64,000 nucleotides of DNA from Mariannaea sp. PMI_226 (taxonomy: Eukaryota; Ascomycota; Sordariomycetes; Hypocreales; Nectriaceae): NCBI GenBank assembly GCA_024336345.1, contig JANFOG010000003.1, positions 248,001 through 312,000 on the forward strand. The letters run 5' to 3'. Below are positions 57,767 to 64,000 of the stretch, piece after piece (the stretch's first letter is position 1; every line of letters begins with the position of its first letter). The translations under genes and the position numbers were made by a program. The notes under the pieces were generated by a model. That model was not told the origin of the DNA. It ran no database searches and worked only from the letters and a program-made list of their open reading frames with translations.

Positions 57767-60235
57767 CTGATCAAAGAGCGCTCACATCTCGAAGGTGAAG
57801 CTTATCTACCCAAGCTGTGTTGATGATCCGGGGAGGTTGAAGTATAGGTGTGGGTTTTCCGTGACGGCTAGTGGGATTGAATTCCCTTATTAAGGCCAAA
57901 TACTCAAAGCTTTGCTTTGTTACTTTTATTTGTTTGTTTTATTTTACGTTTTGTCCCATGAAGGATCACAGAATAGCCATGGCTTCGATAGCTGTGGGCA
58001 ATGCCCACCAAGGCGATCTGTTTCGAACCTTTCGGAGCTTCTGGTACCAATTCGACCAGCTCGATCCAATGCGCCGCGAGGGCGGAAGGGGGTTGTGACG
58101 ATGTGAGAATGACGTGGCCAAACTTCGTCCTAGTGACAAGGATATGGCAACAACCACTTCTTCAGGCGCGAAACGTGGATTCAGGATGGTGCAAGCTGAA
58201 GAGAAGCCGTGTTCTTTTCATACACACAGGTGAGGGTTATGGATGCGTCACGACTGGTTGACATTAAGTGGTATGAATCGGTTTCTTTTTTGGAGGGTGA
58301 ACAAATCTTTGATGCAGGCTCAGTTGAGAGTTGTCGATGGCATGCTTTAGGCCACAGCTGCATGCATGCATGAATAACGCCACAGATTAGTTTTGACTGA
58401 ATAGCTCACAGATTGAACAAGGGGAATTTTACAAAAGTAGCATGAGGACTCCGTAATCCTGATGCAGATGTCATTATGCGGCATTCGTAGATGTGATTGG
58501 TTCTTGAAGTGAGAGATGATTGATGAACTCGGAAACTAGCAAGTTCTGTGAGGTGTACAGATTACTATGTGGCAAGGTTATCCATTCCTGTCAGTATCCA
58601 TTCATGTCAGCAGAGTGTAATATGGGTTTTGGTAAGGGATCTTGTACTTCTCAGGAGCCCTTTTTGAAAGGAATGAATGTGCTCGGACATGCGTTCAGCG
58701 CGCTTCTGCTAATAATTAATATTTGCCTATCTAACTAGTTGACTGGTTGGCTAGCCACAGCGTCTCATTCTTAGGTACCTTGCATGACCTAACTCAGGTA
58801 CGAGGTATCATTATAACCTTACCTGAGTTATTGGGACCGGGTATAATTGCGATTTACGAAGGTACTATGTAAGGTAGGTAAGGTAGTTAGTTGACTAGGT
58901 AGTTGGAGGTACCGTACCTTGAAGTTGAGTTACAGGGAAGACTGAAACGGCAAATAGTTTCCGGGGGTTGTTGTACACACATTGATTGACCAGAACATTC
59001 AATGGCACAGACACAAGTGACGGCTCAAGCGCATTGATGAAAAATTAGAAAATGGAAACCCCTTGAAACTGCGGGCTTCACAGATGCGCTAAGTGATCTC
59101 AGGTAAGGTAGGTAGGTAGGTAAGTAGGTAGTTACGGATAGAGAGTAAAATGAAGCGCCAATGAGCCAGCCTACGATGCAAGATGATTTCAGGTCGCACG
59201 TCCAGGACAGACTATCTGCAGTAGGTAAGGTACATTTGGGAGGGCATCTCCATCTCCCTCCTTACATTTTCTGCAACACGAAATACCACCTAGACTACAC
59301 CGTACATAACACTCAATGCTTTGTTGTACGATGTCGCCAGGTTACTGTACATCGTACAGGCTGTGCATGGTTCATAGAATGCCCCGAGAGCTCTCAACGG
59401 ATACGGATATGACAGCCATCCATCATCCATCATAGCAATGAAAATGAAAATGACAATGACAGGTCCAATCGACGTGGTCTCGCTCCCTAGCCCTTTTCCT
59501 TTTTCTTCCAAGTAGTTACCCTTGGCGCCCACAGCCACGAGGTGGTAGCGTGGAAGGGAAGCCCCTTTAGGTACCTTACCTAGGTACCTTGCCGTAGGAT
59601 CCTCACGGTAGTTGATACTGCTGTAGTCAATAAGGCTCGTAGCGGGCGGGCGGGTCAACCCCTCGACTAAGGCAAGGTAGGGTACCTTACTGTATGTAGG
59701 TCGTTACAGTTGCGGTACTCAGGCTACCTCTCCACTGATACTCCAGGGGTCGTGGCGGCGTGTATCGCCGTGCGTGGCCCGCTACCCCCCGTTCCTATCG
59801 ATCCATAAACAATTACAATCGACGATCCCAGCAAAGCAAACCTGGAACACACAGTTCGTTTGGAGTCCCCTTACCTTCCCCCCCCCCCCCGTCTCGTTCT
59901 GCTCTGTTTACTTTTTAAATCCCCATCCAACCCCCTCCTTGAAATACAAACAGCATATCGTTAGACGCGAGTTGCATTCAAAGCTCGTTCGTCCTCCTTA
60001 ACTTGCTGCCCCCGTTCGGGTCTTCCACTTCCCCTTCCCAAGCTTCTTCCCTGTCTGGTGCCCTTCCAACAGACGAAGGCCGTCATCGGACCGAGACATC
60101 CTAAACAAGCACGGCAGTTGCATAAACCATCAATCACATAATAAAAGCCTTCACCACCACTTCATCATCGACCAACCTCCCCTTTCCCCATCTCTATCTA
60201 GTTCAATACACTCTCGCATCTTCTCACCATACAAA
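57767..60235. other. Intergenic DNA between the RRM gene and SFH5
   Basis: No gene is supported. The left part is the RRM 3' end. The 58780-59700 stretch is full of GGTA/TACC motifs, in tandem (59101-59133) and inverted orientation (58790-58830, and the GGTACC sites near 59571-59590). From about 59860 the + strand is pyrimidine-rich with a C run of about 12, forming the promoter and leader of SFH5. Confidence 0.55.
58790..58830. repeat. Inverted repeat, 11-bp arms with 19-nt loop
   Basis: TAACTCAGGTA at 58790-58800 pairs perfectly with TACCTGAGTTA at 58820-58830. It lies in a GGTA/TACC-rich stretch and could be a small hairpin or a paired binding site. Confidence 0.6.
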
Positions 60236-61652
60236 ATGGCTACCGACCAGGACAAGACTATCTCTGCCGTCCCGGTGGAAACACCAGCACCTCCCGCAGC
60301 TGTTGATGCCACCACAGATGTTAGCACTGATCAGCCCGTTGAGGACAAGGCTAAGCCTGCAGATGCACCTGTAGCTGCAGCTGCGGCTGAGGAGAAGCCT
60401 GTTGAAAAGTCCGAGGACAAATCCGAAGAGAAGCCTGAAGAGAAGCCTGAAGAGAAGAAGCCCGCAGCTGAGGAGCCCAGCGCCGAGAAGCCAGTCGAGA
60501 AACCCATTGAGACTCCTCTCACCAAACTTGGCGCTCGTCTCACCCACATCATTTCCACAGCTGACCACAATGATATGTGGGGAGTTGAGCTGTCTAACCT
60601 CGACCACGTCCCAACCACCGTTGTGCTTCAGAAGTTCCTGCGCGCCAACAACAATAATGTTGCCCTCGCTGAGAAACAGCTCACTGAAGCGCTGCAGTGG
60701 CGCAAGAAGATGAACCCCGGCGCTTTGACGTCCCAGACGTTCGACAAGAAGAAATTCAATGACCTGGGCTTCGTCACTACTCACAAAGCCGATGACGGCA
60801 AGGAGACTATCATCACTTGGAACATTTACGGCGCTGTCAAGGACAACAAGAAAACATTTGGCAATGTCGAAGAGTGAGTGCCTCTCCCGTCTTTTACTTG
60901 TTCCCGATGCACCGCACCTGTAGCTAACACACCTCCTCAGGTTCATCAAGTGGCGTGCTGCTCTCATGGAACTCAGTGTGCAGAAGCTCAACCTCTCCGC
61001 CGTTACTGAGCCCATCCCCGAGGGTGGCGAGGACCCTTATCAGATGATTCAGGTCCATGACTACCTCAGCGTCAGCTTCTTCCGCATGGACCCTGCGGTC
61101 AAGGCCGCCAGTAAGGAGACCATTACCGTTTTCTCCATGGCCTACCCCGAGCTTCTCGCGCACAAGTACTTCGTCAACGTACCTGCAATCATGGGCTGGA
61201 TGTTTGGCGCCATGAAGCTCTTCCTTGCCCCCGCTACCCTGCGCAAGTTCCACCCCATGGCTTCGGGTACTTCGTTGGCCAACGAGCTCAAGAGCATTGC
61301 TTCGTCTCTACCCAAGGAGTATGGCGGTCTGGGAAATAGCGTCAAGGAGGGTCTGACTGTTTCTCTGGCTGACTCTGATGAGAAGGTCGAGGACTCACCT
61401 AAGGAGCAGCCCAAGGAAGAGCCTAAGGAGGAGCCTAAGGATGAGCCCAAGGAGCTGCCCCAGGAAGATTCCAAGCCCATTGAGACTCCAGCTGAGGTTC
61501 CCGTCGAGAACACTCTCGTCGACCGCACCAAACCTGTTGAAGAGTCTGCGCCTACTACTGAAGAGCCTAAGGCTGTTGAAGAATCCAAGCCAGTTGAAAC
61601 ACCTGCGCCCGCTGAACAGTCTACCCCTGCCGAGGAGACTAAGACTGCTTAG
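60236..61652 (+). CDS. SFH5: SFH5-type phosphatidylinositol transfer protein (CRAL-TRIO/Sec14 family)
   Basis: Exons 60236-60873 and 60941-61652 encode 449 aa, joined in phase across a 67-bp GT-AG intron. After an acidic, Lys/Glu/Pro-rich N-terminus (1-100, with EEKPEEKPEEKK), the CRAL-TRIO N-lobe begins near VLQKFLRANNNNVALAEKQL. The lipid-binding lobe follows (FIKWRAALMEL, VHDYLSVSFFRMDP, AYPELLAHKYFVNVPAIMGW). The final 90 residues are again repeats of Glu, Lys and Pro (KEEPKEEPKDEPKE). In yeast, Sfh5 transfers phosphatidylinositol and can bind heme; it is cytosolic and associated with ER and microsomes. The charged tails are typical of filamentous-fungal SFH5 but repetitive here at both ends. 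The start has ACAAAATGG context. Confidence 0.92.
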
Positions 61653-63887
61653 GCATCAGTTATAAGGTTGAGTCGGGGATTGGTGCGAAGAGCCTGAGAC
61701 TTCAAGTCACTTGAACAGGTATTGCAATGCCATTCTTCTCGTCAACGTGTTCTGCGGAGGAGTAGGCCAAGCGTCCTGGCTATGGGAGTGTGCATGTGCA
61801 CGCGTGTTTTCTAGAGTTTCCTATAAATACCCCCAATTTGATTTCGCGCGTTTCCCGCTCTAGATGGATACATCGCTTGTCTGTGTAGATCAGAAAAGGA
61901 ATAGATATGTAGCTCTTAATTATCATTGAAGTGTTTTGATCTTAAACTCGGTCGAGTTACTGAGTCGTTTGTGATGAGCCGTAGGGCACTTCCCTTGCGT
62001 AGAAACAAAATGGCCGAGTTATATCACACCAATAAATAGGTCATACTAGTGTGTAGATGCACTATAACGGTCGGGCTTTTCGGTCTGTAACGGAGGATTC
62101 TGTTCCTTGATGTCGGCCTCTCCCAGCTAGAGAAGATGACGATTACACTTTGCGTCACCTTTCCCAGGAATTTTTTGAGGCCAGTGAACGATTCGCGACA
62201 GGCTCGGCTCTATAGGAGGGGAATGCAACCTCGAGCCTCAAAACATGATGTTGTAGTGTTCTTGACGCGCCCTACGGCTTCTGTTCCGGGGAGAGTGGAA
62301 GGGGTAATAAGCCCAAAACAGTTTTGTCGTGAGCAGTTGAGAGACACGGATCCGATCCACCACAATTTTCGCACCAGACGGTGTACCATACACTTCCCAG
62401 GATTTCATTATTTTGTTTCACAATATTCACTAGGTATCTGCTGGATTCCTCAAAAACTGAAGCCCTATGTGAGTGATGTCGAGAAATCATCTTATTACAA
62501 CCGAAGTAGTGAACCACGCCCGTTATTTCGGCTCAGCATCACGCAGCCTTAGCGAGGAATCAATCCCTCCTCACGTATCCCATCAAGATCATCGCATCAA
62601 TCGAGATCTTGGGACGCACGCGGTTTCTTTCATTGAAGATACTGGGAATTGATATCATTTGATGAATCCTGGAAAGTTTTTGAGGCGAGATGACGAAGAC
62701 GACAGAAGACGACATATATGCTGCCGACGTCATCTTTGCGTGTGACTTCATCCGACTCGATAACAGATGGCTTGTCAACAGACGGCCATGTGAAGCAATT
62801 TTTGTCACTGTGAATTCTGCAATCTCTAAATCATCTCTGCTATGAGTGAATATGTCTCCCAATCTCCGCGAGCGGTTCCTGTTGATATTCGGCTTGCTGT
62901 TGTTATTATTCCAGTCTACATATTCAAGAGCAGTCGAAACAGCCATCTTTGTGGCACATCCTAATCCGGAACGTTCCAGGCCATTGGTTTTATCCTAGGC
63001 CCTTGTTCCAATCCTAGCTGACGAGTTGGCGCCATTGGTGGCTATTTGGTTCGCTAGGCTACAAGACACGACGTGAGCTTGGTGTTGTCGATGGTTCCGG
63101 GGGGGCGGCTCGTTGTTTTGGTGGTGGCGGCGGTGGTGGTGGTCACGAGTGGAGGCGTGTGAGCAGAGAAGGGTAGCAGATGATGGCAGGGGGGGACTGA
63201 GCGATTTCTACAAGAAAACGACTACGACTTCATTACAGACACTCCAAAACCGAGGAAATGGGTAAAATGACTGATGGTAATTGTTTTAATATCACCCCTA
63301 TTTGACGTTTCCTCGAGATGATGCTGCAGTCTCGGAGTGTTCGGCTCCCACATAGGCCTCAACAGGACGAGGGCATGACTGGGAGCTACACTCTTTCATT
63401 GTAGAACCAACTTGCGGTCAGAGCATCCCATATTATGACCGAAATGAGAGCAAACAATGAAGTTATAAAAAAATTCATGTACTCCATGTAGATCTGTATG
63501 CGGGTGCTCTATTGATGGGCATATGGCTCATAGTTGCGGTGTCGTGCATTGTGTGGTATTTGGCCAAAACATGGGAACCCATACACAATGCCCAGCCATT
63601 CACTTTTCCCCTTGAATTAAAAATTTTCATAAGAAAGTCCTCGAGCCTATCACAGCAGCTGGAAGCATTGCCTCACCTCACTTTCTGCTCTTCTTGATCG
63701 CGCATTATGTTGTTCATTTGGCCTTTAATTCGCTCTCTCTCTCTCGTCACCTAGTCACAAGTACTTGGTACCTCTAGCCATTGAACAGGACTGTTTTGCT
63801 TTATTCCCCGGCTGCTTTCATTCTTTGTTTTTTCCAATAATTTATTGAAAACTTCTTTATTCTTTTTTCCACGTTCCCCGACCGCAT
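61653..63887. other. Intergenic DNA right of SFH5
   Basis: No gene is firmly supported. Two convergent frames, 62136-62552 (+, 138 codons) and 62560-62946 (-, 128 codons), have ordinary composition but no motif; I leave them uncalled. A GGT-rich tract lies at about 63118-63142. The SFH5 3' region occupies the left end. Confidence 0.5.
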
Positions 63888-63895
63888 TATATATA
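63888..63895 (+). promoter_or_regulatory. TATA box near the right edge
   Basis: TATATATA lies 49 bp before an ATG at 63945 and is followed by a short pyrimidine-containing leader. This is a good match for a strong fungal core promoter, although the gene itself is cut off. Confidence 0.45.
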
Positions 63896-63944
63896 GCCAG
63901 GGAAACTCGGTTGTGTTCCTCTTTGTTCGCTCATCTTACCTACC

Positions 63945-64000
63945 ATGTCCCCCCCCTCTCCTCCATCTTCCTCGCGTGATGAGGTGTGTGTGTGCTTGTG
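63945..64000 (+). CDS. Possible start of a gene truncated by the window edge
   Basis: The frame from 63945 reads MSPPSPPSSSRDE and continues to the edge. A donor-like GTGTGT follows the GAG codon, so an early intron is possible. The only support is the TATA box 49 bp upstream and the CTTACCTACC-ATG context. Too little is visible to name a product. Confidence 0.25.
   Translation, partial: MSPPSPPSSSRDEVCVCL

Noticed and set aside
60224..61015. 263-codon - strand frame
   Set aside because: It is antisense to SFH5 exon 1 and intron and is dominated by Leu/Ser/Arg from the complementary Glu/Lys repeats.

Overview
The window reads as nuclear DNA of a filamentous ascomycete (Pezizomycotina, probably Sordariomycetes/Hypocreales; the class-level placement is inference). 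Support comes from short introns of about 50-80 bp with CTAAC/CTGAC-like branch sites, pyrimidine-rich upstream regions, a Zn2Cys6 regulator, an SFH5-type Sec14 protein and an impala-like Tc1/mariner element. No tRNA, 5S rRNA, CRISPR array or telomere repeat was found by eye.

Layout. 0.8-2.1 kb: an apparently intact Tc1/mariner element with perfect 42-bp inverted repeats. 3.1-4.9 kb: a five-exon VHS/GAT (Lsb5-like) trafficking gene. 9.8-11.4 kb: a three-exon F-box-type gene. Both genes appear to contain a GC-AG intron. 11.7-12.7 kb: two weak small gene candidates. 12.7-25.2 kb: about 12.5 kb with no credible gene; 17-23.9 kb of it is strongly pyrimidine-biased on the + strand and rich in microsatellites. 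25.2-26.8 kb: a proline-rich Zn2Cys6 transcription factor on the - strand, with a long pyrimidine-rich leader that carries a 16-codon uORF. 28.8-42.6 kb: another gene-free stretch of nearly 14 kb.

From 42.6 kb the density becomes normal: a SAM-dependent methyltransferase with a histidine-rich tail, an SHB17-like sugar bisphosphatase (-), a 103-aa membrane/coiled-coil protein, the proteasomal deubiquitinase Ubp6 (-), a decayed protein-coding relic (52.3-53.0 kb), a 1029-aa RRM protein with a puzzling first intron, and SFH5. A further gene may start at the right edge behind a TATA box.

The housekeeping genes do not form one pathway. They touch endosomal sorting (Lsb5-like), ubiquitin turnover (F-box, Ubp6), riboneogenesis (SHB17), lipid transfer (SFH5) and RNA binding. 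No secondary-metabolite or defence cluster is visible. The most unusual aspects are the regulator sitting between two very large gene-free domains, the RRM gene's in-frame TAG and nested splice sites, the two GC-AG introns, the His-rich methyltransferase tail, and the multi-break pseudogene in a locally A+T-richer patch.
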